A DNA stretch of 64,000 nucleotides from assembly GCA_017452265.1 (NCBI GenBank), contig JAFTMS010000018.1, positions 62,001 through 126,000 on the forward strand. Direction: 5' to 3'. The notes beneath the pieces were generated by a model. That model was given only the letters and a program-made list of their open reading frames with translations. It made no database searches and was not told the origin of the DNA. Positions 7,553 to 16,546 of the stretch are shown piece after piece (positions within the stretch are counted from its first letter, which is position 1; the number at the start of each line of letters is the position of its first letter). Source of the DNA: Bacteroidales bacterium (GTDB lineage: Bacteria > Bacteroidota > Bacteroidia > Bacteroidales > UBA932). The position numbers and the translations under genes were made by a program.

Positions 7553-7560
7553 TATCTTTG
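7553..7560 (+). promoter_or_regulatory. -7 element of valS
   Basis: TATCTTTG lies 73 bp before the valS ATG. It is only 15 bp from the divergent -7 box at 7531-7538, so the two promoters overlap and may compete. Confidence 0.55.
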
Positions 7561-7632
7561 CATGATTTCGTGCCGGTTGTCGGCTGCTGCACGGCAATAT
7601 TATGGTAAACAATAAATTAGGAAGATAAATAT

Positions 7633-10278
7633 ATGGAACTGCCAGCAAAGTATGATCCTGCCTTGACGGAGGACAAATGGTATGCCTATTGGCTTGAGAA
7701 CAAGTTTTTTCATTCTGAACCTGACGGAAGAGAGCCTTATACGGTCGTGATTCCGCCACCTAACGTGACCGGTATCCTTCATATGGGACACGTGCTGAAC
7801 AATACCCTGAATGACGTGCTTGTGCGCAAGGCAAGGATGGATGGAAAGAATGCGTGCTGGGTTCCCGGTACTGACCATGCTTCAATTGCTACAGAAAATA
7901 AGGTGGTTCAGAAGCTTGCTGCAGAGGGAATTAAAAAGGAGGATCTTACACGTGAAGAATTCCTCGCTCATGCGTGGGAATGGAAGGAGAAGCATGGAGG
8001 AATCATCCTCAGCCAGCTCCGTAAGCTCGGTGCTTCATGCGACTGGGACAGGACGAAGTTCACTATGGATCCGGATCTTAGCGAGGCCGTGATCAGCACT
8101 TTCGTGTATTTCTACAATAAAGGCTATATATATAGAGGTGTGAGAATGGTGAACTGGGATCCGGTCGGCCTCACCGCTGTCAGCGACGAGGAAGTGGTGC
8201 ACAAGGATACCGTGAGCAAGTTCTATCATCTGCGCTATTTCATTTCAGACGGAAACGGAAATCCGACGGACAAGTACATAATCATAGCGACGACACGTCC
8301 TGAGACAATCATGGCGGATGCCGCCATCTGCATCAATCCGGAGGACGAGAGATATCATTGGCTGAAGGGCAAGAAGGTGCTCATTCCTCTGATAAATAAG
8401 GAAATACCTATTATAGAGGACGGCTATGTAGCTATGGATTTCGGAACAGGATGCCTCAAGGTCACTCCTGCACACGATGTGAACGACTACGAAATCGGAA
8501 TTCGTCATAATCTGCCAGTTCTTGATATCATAGACGACCACGGACGTCTCAATGAGAAGGCTCAGATTCTTGTAGGCGAAGACCGTTTCGATGCCCGCAA
8601 GAAGATCGTTGCAATGCTTCAGGAGGCAGGAAACCTCGAAAAGATGGAGGATTACACATCTCCCGTGGGTTATTCCGAGAGGACGAACGCCGTCATAGAG
8701 CCGAAGCTTTCGATGCAGTGGTTCCTCAAGATGGGAGACCTTGCGAAGGATGCCCTCGAGGCTGTGGAAAGCGGCAATGTGAAGCTGATACCGGACAAGT
8801 ACCGCAACACGTACCGTCACTGGATGGAGAACGTCCGCGACTGGTGCATCTCACGTCAGCTTTGGTGGGGACAGCGTATACCTGCGTACTATCTTCCTGA
8901 TGGTCAGGTGGTTGTCGCTGAAAATGCTGAAAAGGCTCTTGAGCTGGCGCAGCAGATTGACGCCAATCTCACCGCTGCAGACCTTCGTCAGGACGACGAT
9001 GTCCTTGACACATGGTTCTCTTCATGGCTCTGGCCTATTTCCGTGTTCGATACAAACAAGGCCGGACATCCTGAGGCTCAGCCGAATGCAGACCTTGCAT
9101 ATTATTATCCGACAAACGACCTCGTGACCGGTCCGGACATCCTTTTCTTCTGGGTTGCCCGCATGATCATGGCAGGAAACGAGTTCATGAACGATGTGCC
9201 TTTCCGTAATGTATATCTCACTGGAATCGTACGTGACAAGCTCGGACGCAAGATGTCCAAGACGCTCGGAAACTCTCCGGATCCGCTCGACCTTATAGAA
9301 AAGTACGGTGCGGATGCAGTCCGTCTCGGCATGCTTCTCTGCAGCTCTGCCGGAAACGACATCCTTTATGATGAATCGCAGATCGAGCAGGGACGTAACT
9401 TCAACAACAAGGTATGGAATGCCTTCCGTCTTGTGACCGGATGGAATGTCGATGATGCGGCTCAGCAGCCTGAGGCTTCGGCTGTGGCGGTGAAGTGGTT
9501 TGACGCAAAGCTCAGCCAGATCATCGAGACAGTAGAGGGTCATTTCTCGAAATTCCGCATCTCAGATGCCCTTATGGCCATTTACAAGCTCTTCTGGGAC
9601 GACTTCTGCGCATGGTATCTTGAGGCTGTGAAGCCGGCATATGGTGCTGGTATCGACAGGGCTACATATGATGCGACAATCGGTTTCTTTGATTCCCTAC
9701 TCAAGATGATACATCCGATCATGCCGTTCATCACGGAGGAACTCTGGCAGAATATGGCGGAGCGCAAGGCAGGGGAGACCATCATGAATCAGCGTTATCC
9801 TCAGGCGAAGCCTTACGATACGGACTTCATCACGAAGTTCGAGATGGCATGTGAGGCTGTTGCAGGCGTCCGCAATGTGCGCCAGAGCAAGAACATATCT
9901 CCGCGTGAGGCTCTTGAGCTGAAGGTGAAGGGAGATTTCCCTGCAGAGGTGCTTCCGGTTGCGGTGAAGCTGGCGAACGTGACTGTCGGTGAAGCTGAAG
10001 GTGATATGTCAACGGCGCAGCGCTTCATGGTCAGGACCGTGGAGATGTTCGTTCCTATGACAGGTCTCATAAATGTGGAGGAAGAGGTTGCTAAGCTTGA
10101 AGCCGAGCTCGCATACCAGCAGAAATTCCTTGAAAGCGTCCGCAAAAAGTTGTCGAACGAGCGGTTTGTGGCCAATGCACCGGAGGCTGTCGTGGCTGTC
10201 GAGCGCAAAAAGGAGGCTGATTCACTTTCAAAGATAGAAAGTATCACTGCTTCGCTTAAAGCGCTGAGGAAAAATTGA
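7633..10278 (+). CDS. valS: Valyl-tRNA synthetase
   Basis: The 881-residue class I synthetase charges tRNA-Val. The HIGH-type motif is GILHMGH at residues 47-53 after PPPNVT, the KMSKT loop is at 540-544 ([10 protein letters not shown]), the editing (CP1) domain lies between, and [10 protein letters not shown] is the conserved block before KMSK. The C-terminus (about 810-881) is a charged coiled coil that binds tRNA, typical of ValRS. The length is normal. It heads a plus-strand run of genes with short gaps. Confidence 0.98.
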   Translation: MELPAKYDPALTEDKWYAYWLENKFFHSEPDGREPYTVVIPPPNVTGILHMGHVLNNTLNDVLVRKARMDGKNACWVPGTDHASIATENKVVQKLAAEGIKKEDLTREEFLAHAWEWKEKHGGIILSQLRKLGASCDWDRTKFTMDPDLSEAVISTFVYFYNKGYIYRGVRMVNWDPVGLTAVSDEEVVHKDTVSKFYHLRYFISDGNGNPTDKYIIIATTRPETIMADAAICINPEDERYHWLKGKKVLIPLINKEIPIIEDGYVAMDFGTGCLKVTPAHDVNDYEIGIRHNLPVLDIIDDHGRLNEKAQILVGEDRFDARKKIVAMLQEAGNLEKMEDYTSPVGYSERTNAVIEPKLSMQWFLKMGDLAKDALEAVESGNVKLIPDKYRNTYRHWMENVRDWCISRQLWWGQRIPAYYLPDGQVVVAENAEKALELAQQIDANLTAADLRQDDDVLDTWFSSWLWPISVFDTNKAGHPEAQPNADLAYYYPTNDLVTGPDILFFWVARMIMAGNEFMNDVPFRNVYLTGIVRDKLGRKMSKTLGNSPDPLDLIEKYGADAVRLGMLLCSSAGNDILYDESQIEQGRNFNNKVWNAFRLVTGWNVDDAAQQPEASAVAVKWFDAKLSQIIETVEGHFSKFRISDALMAIYKLFWDDFCAWYLEAVKPAYGAGIDRATYDATIGFFDSLLKMIHPIMPFITEELWQNMAERKAGETIMNQRYPQAKPYDTDFITKFEMACEAVAGVRNVRQSKNISPREALELKVKGDFPAEVLPVAVKLANVTVGEAEGDMSTAQRFMVRTVEMFVPMTGLINVEEEVAKLEAELAYQQKFLESVRKKLSNERFVANAPEAVVAVERKKEADSLSKIESITASLKALRKN

Positions 10279-10301
10279 TAAAACATAAAAGTTAATGGTT
10301 A

Positions 10302-10315
10302 TAACATTTTTGTTA
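10302..10315. repeat. 14-bp palindrome before the thioesterase start
   Basis: TAACATTTTTGTTA, a TAACA/TGTTA stem with a T4 loop, ends on the A of the ATG at 10315. Identical copies are at 16499-16512 (again against a start codon) and 25369-25382 (inside a coding region). Confidence 0.6.
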
Positions 10316-10722
10316 TGTCTAAGTTCGAGCATTTTCTGGATGTAAGATACTATGAAACTGATCAGATGGGCATAGTCCATCATTCAAATTATGTCAGATA
10401 TTTTGAGTGTGGACGCATGGCTATGTTGGATCAGGTAGGGCTGCCCATGCATAAGATTGAGGAGTCGGGAGTGATGCTTCCCATTATCTCTGTCGAGTGC
10501 AGATACAAGTGGCCTGCCAGATTAGGAGACCGTCTGAAGATAGTGACATATTTCAATGAACTCCCGAGAGCAAGATTTACAGTGATGTCGGAAGTATATA
10601 ATCAAGATGGGCAGTTGTTGGTTGAAGGTTCGGTTTCCATGGGCTTTATAGATTCAGTCACCAGGCGTCCTATCAGATGCCCTAAGGCTTTGTCAGATTT
10701 ATTTGCGCAATATTTAAATTAA
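10315..10722 (+). CDS. Acyl-CoA thioesterase, hotdog fold (YbgC/FadM-like)
   Basis: The 135-residue protein is a single hotdog domain of the 4-hydroxybenzoyl-CoA thioesterase/YbgC group. The N-terminal motif [21 protein letters not shown] (split: [14 protein letters not shown]) contains the catalytic Asp. Family members hydrolyse acyl-CoA or acyl-ACP in the cytoplasm; YbgC is often linked to the Tol-Pal system. Here it is linked to tat genes instead: its stop codon overlaps the tatA start by one base (TAATG). A 14-bp palindrome touches its start codon. Confidence 0.9.
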   Translation: MSKFEHFLDVRYYETDQMGIVHHSNYVRYFECGRMAMLDQVGLPMHKIEESGVMLPIISVECRYKWPARLGDRLKIVTYFNELPRARFTVMSEVYNQDGQLLVEGSVSMGFIDSVTRRPIRCPKALSDLFAQYLN

Positions 10723-10934
10723 TGAATTATATGATAACACCTCTATTGTTCGGCAGCCTCGGCTTTTGGGAAATTACGCTTATCGTGCTGGCAATCATTC
10801 TTCTTTTCGGAGGAAAGAAGATTCCTGAACTCATGAAGGGACTTGGCAAAGGCGTAAAGAGCTTCAAGGAAGGCATGAAGGATGTCGAGGATGACGTAAA
10901 GGAAATCAAGAAGGATATTGAATCTGACAAATAA
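10722..10934 (+). CDS. tatA: Twin-arginine translocase subunit TatA
   Basis: The 70-residue protein has the TatA/E layout: short periplasmic N-terminus, one membrane helix (about 13-30, [18 protein letters not shown]), the hinge FGGKKIPEL, then an amphipathic helix [16 protein letters not shown] and an acidic/basic tail. TatA multimers form the pore for folded proteins. A start at 10731 (MITPLL) is also possible. No tatB is present, so this seems to be a minimal TatAC system. The stop overlaps the tatC ATG by one base. Confidence 0.94.
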   Translation: MNYMITPLLFGSLGFWEITLIVLAIILLFGGKKIPELMKGLGKGVKSFKEGMKDVEDDVKEIKKDIESDK

Positions 10935-11701
10935 TGGCGCAGACAGGTGAAATGACCTTCTGGGATCATCTGGAGGAGTTGAGAGGCAGTCTGTTCAGGA
11001 TGCTGGCAGTCTTCGGAATTGCTGTCGTGGTTCTTTTCTTCTTCAAGACATTTCTGTTTGACAATGTCATTCTGGCTCCTTCCAAATCAGATTTCTTTCT
11101 TTACCGCCTTCTTGGGGCTGATTTCTCATTGACATTGGTTAATATAGAAGTGGCTGCACAGTTCATGATACATATGAAGATCACCTTCATCTGTGCCTTG
11201 ATAGTCACTTTCCCATACCTTATCTTCGAGATCTGGCGATTTATTGCCCCTGCCTTATATAAGAAGGAGAAGAAGGCGGTAAGAGGGGCGTTTCTGTTTG
11301 CTTCTGTCCTGTTTTATGCTGGAGTCGCTGTGGGATATTCCATAGTCTTTCCGTTAATGCTGAACTTCTTTTCCGGCTATCAGGTCAGTCCTGACGTACC
11401 GAATACATTCTCATTGACGTCGTACATCTCCATGTTCACATCTATGGTCTTGATTTTCGGCATTGTATTCGAGTTTCCTACGGTCTCGGTAGTGTTGTCT
11501 TCCTTGGGCATAATCACCAAGGAAACATTGAAGACCTTCAGAAGACATGCGATATGCGCAGTTCTGATACTGGCGGCAGTCATAACCCCGTCCGGAGATC
11601 CGTTCTCACTGATGATCGTATCAGTGCCGTTGTATCTTCTGTATGAATTCAGCATACTGCTCTGCAGGAAGGGAGAGAATGTGGAAAACATTGAAGAATA
11701 A
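10934..11701 (+). CDS. tatC: Twin-arginine translocase subunit TatC
   Basis: The 255-residue inner-membrane protein is the receptor for twin-arginine signal peptides. It starts with the conserved MTFWDHLEELRGSLFR and has six predicted membrane helices, with FEIWRFIAPALYKKEKK in the first cytoplasmic loop region, as in TatC. It is coupled to tatA by a TAATG overlap; the ABC-F gene follows after 6 bp. Confidence 0.97.
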   Translation: MAQTGEMTFWDHLEELRGSLFRMLAVFGIAVVVLFFFKTFLFDNVILAPSKSDFFLYRLLGADFSLTLVNIEVAAQFMIHMKITFICALIVTFPYLIFEIWRFIAPALYKKEKKAVRGAFLFASVLFYAGVAVGYSIVFPLMLNFFSGYQVSPDVPNTFSLTSYISMFTSMVLIFGIVFEFPTVSVVLSSLGIITKETLKTFRRHAICAVLILAAVITPSGDPFSLMIVSVPLYLLYEFSILLCRKGENVENIEE

Positions 11702-11707
11702 CCTATT

Positions 11708-13642
11708 ATGATATCAATAAACAATCTGACTGTGGCATATGGTGGCTTCACGCTGCTCAATGAAATCAATTTTCATATCAGCGAGAGCGACAAGATAGGC
11801 CTTGTGGGAAAGAACGGTGCCGGAAAGTCCACGATTCTGAAGCTGATATGCGGTCTGCAGAATCCGACTTCGGGAAAGGTCGCTGTTCCCAGCGGTGTGA
11901 AGATAGGCTATCTGCCTCAGATAATGGAACATCATCGCGGAAAGAGTGTCATAGACGAGGCGATGACTGCCTTTGCAGACATGCATGAGTTGGAGGCTGA
12001 ACTGGAGCGTATCACAACGGAACTTGCTGAACGACAGGACTATGAGTCACAGGAGTACCAGAATCTCATTGTCCGTATGAATGAGGTGAACGACCGTTTG
12101 TCGTATACGCGTTCGGACAATCCTCAGGTGCAGGCCGAAAAGACTCTTGTCGGTCTGGGATTCAAGTACGACGAGCTTTCAAGACCGACGGAGACGTTCA
12201 GCCAGGGCTGGAACATGCGAATCGAACTTGCGAAGATTCTGTTTTCGAAGCCGGATGTCCTTCTGCTTGACGAGCCGACCAATCATCTTGACATTGAATC
12301 GATCGAGTGGCTTGAAGGCTATCTGAAGGATTATCGTGGCTCCCTCGTGCTGATTTCGCATGACAGAAAGTTTCTGGATAATGTGACCAACCGCACGGTG
12401 GAGATCATGCTTGGAAGAATTCACGATTACAAGGTGTCCTACAGCAAGTATCAGGAACTGCGTCGTGAGCGCATAGAGCAGCAGAGGGCTGCTTTTGAGA
12501 ACCAGCAGCGCATGATAGAGAAGACTGAGGAATTCATCGAGAGATTCCGCTACAAGCCGACGAAATCCAATCAGGTGCAGTCACGTGTGAAGCAGCTTGA
12601 GAAGCTTGAGCGCATTGAGGTCGATCTGGAGGACAAGTCTTCACTGACCGTGAAGTTTCCGCCGGCTTCTCGTTCCGGAGAAATCGCCTATAAATCTGTG
12701 GACATGAAGGTCGGGTATGGTACAAAGGTGGTATTTGACGATGCACAGATTGAGGTGAAGCGCGGGGAGAAGGTGGCGCTCGTCGGGCGTAACGGCGAGG
12801 GAAAGACCACACTTATGCGTGTGATAATGAACGAGTTGGAGCCGATGGCAGGGGAGTCGAAGGTCGGATATAATGTAAATATAGGCTATTACGCTCAGAA
12901 TCAGGAGGATATACTCGACAAGAACGATACGGTGTTTGAAACGCTGGACAGAATCGCTGTCGGTGATGTGCGTATGAAGCTGCGTGATATTCTCGGTGCC
13001 TTCCTTTTCAAGGGTGAGGATATAGACAAGAAGGTCGCTGTGCTCAGCGGTGGCGAGAGAGCGAGGCTTGCAATGGCGAAACTGATGCTGAAACCATACA
13101 ATCTGCTTGCGCTTGACGAGCCGACCAACCATATGGATATCCGTTCGAAGGATATTCTGAAACAGGCGTTGAAGTCATATGACGGCACATTGATCATCGT
13201 TTCCCATGACCGAGATTTCCTTGACGGTCTTGTGGACAAGCTGTATGAATTCCGTGATGGAAGAGTGAAGGAGCATCTTGGAGGTGTCCGGGAGTTTCTG
13301 GAACGCCGTCGTATAGAGAATCTTTCGGAGCTTGAACGTCATTACAAGACTGTGGAAGAGAAGCCTGCCGAGGTGGTGCAGAAGAAGGAAGAGGCGAAAC
13401 AGGAATATCAGGCAAAGAAGTTTGTATCTAAAGAAGAACGTAAGATAAGGAATCGTATCGCATTCTTGGAGAAAGGGATAGAGGAAATAGAAATAAAGAT
13501 GAAGGAGATTGAGGCAGTGCTCTCGAATCCAAAGCCGGAGGACGATGTGATGGAACTGACGAGGGCATATCTTGAAAACAAGAGGGAACTGGACTTAAAG
13601 ATGGAGGAATGGGAAAAGTTAAGTGAAAGTTTAGAAGAATAG
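11708..13642 (+). CDS. ABC-F family ATPase (Uup/YdiF type)
   Basis: The 644-residue soluble protein has two ABC ATPase domains and no membrane segments, the ABC-F hallmark. Walker A sites are GKNGAGKST (about 36-44) and GRNGEGKTT (about 358-366). The signature is degenerate in the first half (FSQGWNMR) and canonical in the second (LSGGERARLAMAK), both followed by DEPTNH. A linker of about 80 charged residues lies between the domains, and a coiled-coil C-terminal domain (about 540-644) follows, as in Uup. ABC-F proteins act on ribosomes or, for Uup, in recombination and ribosome assembly. The exact subtype is not certain. Confidence 0.93.
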   Translation: MISINNLTVAYGGFTLLNEINFHISESDKIGLVGKNGAGKSTILKLICGLQNPTSGKVAVPSGVKIGYLPQIMEHHRGKSVIDEAMTAFADMHELEAELERITTELAERQDYESQEYQNLIVRMNEVNDRLSYTRSDNPQVQAEKTLVGLGFKYDELSRPTETFSQGWNMRIELAKILFSKPDVLLLDEPTNHLDIESIEWLEGYLKDYRGSLVLISHDRKFLDNVTNRTVEIMLGRIHDYKVSYSKYQELRRERIEQQRAAFENQQRMIEKTEEFIERFRYKPTKSNQVQSRVKQLEKLERIEVDLEDKSSLTVKFPPASRSGEIAYKSVDMKVGYGTKVVFDDAQIEVKRGEKVALVGRNGEGKTTLMRVIMNELEPMAGESKVGYNVNIGYYAQNQEDILDKNDTVFETLDRIAVGDVRMKLRDILGAFLFKGEDIDKKVAVLSGGERARLAMAKLMLKPYNLLALDEPTNHMDIRSKDILKQALKSYDGTLIIVSHDRDFLDGLVDKLYEFRDGRVKEHLGGVREFLERRRIENLSELERHYKTVEEKPAEVVQKKEEAKQEYQAKKFVSKEERKIRNRIAFLEKGIEEIEIKMKEIEAVLSNPKPEDDVMELTRAYLENKRELDLKMEEWEKLSESLEE

Positions 13643-13645
13643 CAT

Positions 13646-14389
13646 ATGGAAGAAAAGAAGATGCAATATCTGTTCGGCATGCATCCGGTACTGGAGGCTG
13701 TCAGGGCCGGAAGGAAGTTTGACAAGGTTCTGCTGAAGCAGGGACTTGAAGGGGCTCAGTTCAGAGAGCTTATGGAACTGCTGAAGGTGAACGAAATCCC
13801 ATTCCAGTTCGTGCCTGGTGAGAGGCTGAACCGCGCGGTAAGGGGATCGCACCAGGGTGTGCTGGCATATATATCACAGATAGAATACGTTGATATAGAG
13901 CAGCTTGTGAACAATGCGCTTGGAAGAAGCGAAAACCCTCTTCTTGTCATTCTTGATGGAGTGAGTGACGTCCGGAATCTCGGAGCTATAGCCAGAAGCC
14001 TCGAATGCGCAGGAGGACACGGAATCATCGTTCCTGCAAAGGGCGGTGCTGCAATCAATGCGGATGCCGTCAAGGCGTCTGCCGGAGCGCTCATGAGGAT
14101 AGATACATGCAAGGTGCCTAATCTGCGTGTTGCGGCTTATTATCTGAAGCAGAGCGGCTTCAGGCTGGTTGCGGCAACAGAAAAGACAGACAGGCTCATA
14201 TATGATGTGGACATGACCGGACCGGTTGCAATCATCATGGGATCTGAAGGAAAGGGCATATCACAGTCGATGCTTGATCTAGCAGACGACAAGGCAGCGA
14301 TTCCGATGGCAGGAGAAATCACTTCGCTGAATGTGTCCGTTGCTTCAGCTGTCCTTATGTACGAAGCTGTAAGACAACGTATTAAGTAA
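13646..14389 (+). CDS. rlmB: SpoU/TrmH-family rRNA 2'-O-methyltransferase (RlmB-like)
   Basis: The 247-residue protein has an N-terminal L30e-like substrate domain (MQYLFGMHPVLEAVRAGR) and a SPOUT methyltransferase domain with motif 1 NLGAIARSLECAG (about 109-121), motif 2 IMGSEGKGIS and motif 3 SLNVSVASAV. This is the layout of RlmB, which methylates G2251 of 23S rRNA with S-adenosylmethionine. It starts 3 bp after the ABC-F stop. The window contains a second SpoU protein at 49203; this one is the better RlmB candidate because of its N-terminal domain. Confidence 0.88.
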   Translation: MEEKKMQYLFGMHPVLEAVRAGRKFDKVLLKQGLEGAQFRELMELLKVNEIPFQFVPGERLNRAVRGSHQGVLAYISQIEYVDIEQLVNNALGRSENPLLVILDGVSDVRNLGAIARSLECAGGHGIIVPAKGGAAINADAVKASAGALMRIDTCKVPNLRVAAYYLKQSGFRLVAATEKTDRLIYDVDMTGPVAIIMGSEGKGISQSMLDLADDKAAIPMAGEITSLNVSVASAVLMYEAVRQRIK

Positions 14390-14397
14390 TAGGATAA

Positions 14398-15459
14398 ATG
14401 TTCGTTCTGGATTCCCACTGCGACACTCCGTCACAGATTCTTCGTCTGCGGGACATATCCGTGGACAACGATCATGCACATGTCGATTTTCCTAAGCTGA
14501 AGCGCGGAGGTGTCGACGGCGTCTTTTTCGCTCTGTATGTGCCGGCTGGTCTGGATCAGGCTTCAGCTTTCAATCACGCTGAGCGACTTCTGGATGCGAC
14601 GAGACAGGCCGTGATGGAGAACGGTGACAAGGCTGCTTTTGCTTCGTCAGCTTCACAGGCGCTTGCAAATAAAGAGGCCGGTAAGTTTTCCGTTTTCCTC
14701 GGGCTTGAGAACGGTTCGCCTATAGGTCGGAATCTTGATATTCTTAAATATTTCTATGACAATGGAATAAGGTGTGTGACCTTATGCCATTCTGCAGATA
14801 ATGACATATGTGACTCATGCGCTTCAACCGACAAGCGTTGGGGAGGGTTGAGCCCGTTCGGTAGGGAAGTCGTTGCAGAGATGAACCGGCTCGGCATTCT
14901 CGTGGACGTTTCGCACGTCTCGGATGATGCATTTTATGATGTTCTGGAATGTTCCGATTCTCCGGTAGTAGCCACTCATTCATGCTGTAGGGCTCTTGCT
15001 GATCATCCTCGCAATATGACGGATGACATGATAAAGGCTCTTGCAGCCCGTGGAGGCGTAATCCAGATCAATTTCTATCCGCTTTTCATCGATGGGGCTT
15101 TCCGCTCCATATTGTCAAGCTCAGGTATATGTGGTAGGGGAGAACGCGTTGAAGCAGAGTTTATTGCAGATCCATCCAATCATGATAAACGTACAGCCTG
15201 GAATGCTGTTCAGGATGAGCTTCTGGCGTTGCCGCGCCCGTCGTATAAGCGTATTGTGGACCATATCGACCATGCCGTTTCTCTCGCTGGTATCGATCAT
15301 GTAGGTCTCGGATCAGATTTCGACGGTATTGAAGTCACTCCGCAGGGCCTCGAAGACATATCGATGCTTCCCAAACTCTTTGACGAAATGCGGCGCAGAG
15401 GTTATTCCGAATCGGATATAGAAAAGATTGCAGGAGCCAATTTCCTCCGCCTGCTCTAA
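14398..15459 (+). CDS. Membrane dipeptidase-like peptidase, family M19
   Basis: The 353-residue protein is a renal-dipeptidase-type zinc enzyme. Metal ligands are visible in DSHCDTP (4-10), the bridging Glu in LGLENGSPIG, and the histidines in DVSHVSD and ATHSCCRALADHPRNM; GLGSDFDG is conserved near the end. It hydrolyses dipeptides, often with a D-residue at the C-terminal side. There is no signal peptide, so it is likely cytoplasmic. It starts 8 bp after the methyltransferase stop and closes the plus-strand run. Confidence 0.92.
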   Translation: MFVLDSHCDTPSQILRLRDISVDNDHAHVDFPKLKRGGVDGVFFALYVPAGLDQASAFNHAERLLDATRQAVMENGDKAAFASSASQALANKEAGKFSVFLGLENGSPIGRNLDILKYFYDNGIRCVTLCHSADNDICDSCASTDKRWGGLSPFGREVVAEMNRLGILVDVSHVSDDAFYDVLECSDSPVVATHSCCRALADHPRNMTDDMIKALAARGGVIQINFYPLFIDGAFRSILSSSGICGRGERVEAEFIADPSNHDKRTAWNAVQDELLALPRPSYKRIVDHIDHAVSLAGIDHVGLGSDFDGIEVTPQGLEDISMLPKLFDEMRRRGYSESDIEKIAGANFLRLL

Positions 15460-15503
15460 CAGCGCAAAACACAATCCCTTGATTATCACTATTCTACGCA
15501 ATA

Positions 15504-15529
15504 TGCGTGCTCCCCAAAGTAAGCACGCA
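15504..15529. repeat. 26-bp hairpin repeat, copy 1
   Basis: TGCGTGCT (15504-15511) faces AGCACGCA (15522-15529) over a 10-nt loop CCCCAAAGTA. Flanking TACGCA and TGCGTA extend the stem to 17 bp with one mismatch. It lies between two convergent genes. A copy with 25 of 26 bases identical lies in inverse orientation at 54955-54980. It may also end both transcripts, although no U-run follows. Confidence 0.7.
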
Positions 15530-15574
15530 TTTTGCGTAAGCGATTCAGTGACAGGTGATTACATTTACGCGCCT

Positions 15575-16498
15575 CTATTTCTTCTGATGCATCACGACGA
15601 CTGTTACCGCGACGAGGATGAGCGTGATGCCGACAAGTGACTTGAAATACAGGTGTTCGTGCAGGAAAATGCAGCCGAGGATTACTGCTGTCAGCGGCTG
15701 GAGAGCTCCGAGGATTGATGTCAGCGTTGGACCGATGCGGCGTACGGCCTTGACTCCAGTGAAGTTTGAGACCATCGTTGACCATAAGCCGAGTCCGAGG
15801 ATGTACATCCATTCCTTTCCTCCGGTCACAATCGTCAGCTTTCCGTCAAAAATGAATGCGCAGACTATGAAGTAGAATGCACTGAAGAGCATCATCCAGG
15901 TGGTGAACTTGACGACTTCGATCTTGTCTGCCTTCACCTGCTTCATGACAATGTAGTATGCAGCAAAGGAAAAGGCCGAGATGATCGAGCATATCAGCCC
16001 GAGCGTCGTGTTTCCTCCTTCTATGATCAGGCTGTCTCCGGATGCAAGCAGATAAACACCGAATATGGACACTGCTATTGCCGCCAGATCCACCTTGGAT
16101 TTTTTCTCACCGAAGAATATCATCATGCACAAAGCGACGACTACCGGATACATGAAGTTGATCGTGGAGGCGATTCCGCTTGAAATGTTGGCATAACCGA
16201 TGAGAAGGGTGACCGATGTGACCGACCTCAATGCACTCATGAGGATGATCTTCCAGAACTCGTCGAAAGAATTCAGATGGAGTGTCTTCTTCTTACAGAG
16301 GGCATAGGCCATGAGCACGATTCCTGCCACGAGCCAGCGGTAGGAGAGCACATCAAAACTCGAAAGTCCGGCAGCCAGCAGTCCGATGCTGAACAGCGGA
16401 GAGAAGCCGAAGGAGGCAGACGATATCGCGGCGTAGAAAATGCCGTTTATGGTGATTCTTCGCTTCTTCTTTTCGTATCTTGTGTGTATTTTGCTCAT
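15575..16498 (-). CDS. EamA-family drug/metabolite transporter
   Basis: The 307-residue inner-membrane protein has ten predicted helices arranged as two EamA repeats; LGALQPLTAVILGCIFLHEHL is the conserved end of the second repeat, and MYPVVVALCMMIFFGEK of the first. Members export amino acids, sugars or other small metabolites; the substrate here is unknown. The ATG at 16498 is preceded directly by a 14-bp palindrome (16499-16512); a TTG further upstream would be unusual. It is 48 bp downstream of cinA on the same strand. Confidence 0.88.
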   Translation of the reverse strand: MSKIHTRYEKKKRRITINGIFYAAISSASFGFSPLFSIGLLAAGLSSFDVLSYRWLVAGIVLMAYALCKKKTLHLNSFDEFWKIILMSALRSVTSVTLLIGYANISSGIASTINFMYPVVVALCMMIFFGEKKSKVDLAAIAVSIFGVYLLASGDSLIIEGGNTTLGLICSIISAFSFAAYYIVMKQVKADKIEVVKFTTWMMLFSAFYFIVCAFIFDGKLTIVTGGKEWMYILGLGLWSTMVSNFTGVKAVRRIGPTLTSILGALQPLTAVILGCIFLHEHLYFKSLVGITLILVAVTVVVMHQKK

Positions 16499-16512
16499 TA
16501 ACAAAAATGTTA
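16499..16512. repeat. 14-bp palindrome against the DMT start
   Basis: On the minus strand TAACATTTTTGTTA is followed at once by the ATG at 16498. It is identical to the element before the thioesterase at 10302-10315, in the same position relative to translation. Confidence 0.6.
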
Positions 16513-16546
16513 TCTTGTTAAACTCTTTTGTTTCTCTTATTGATAA

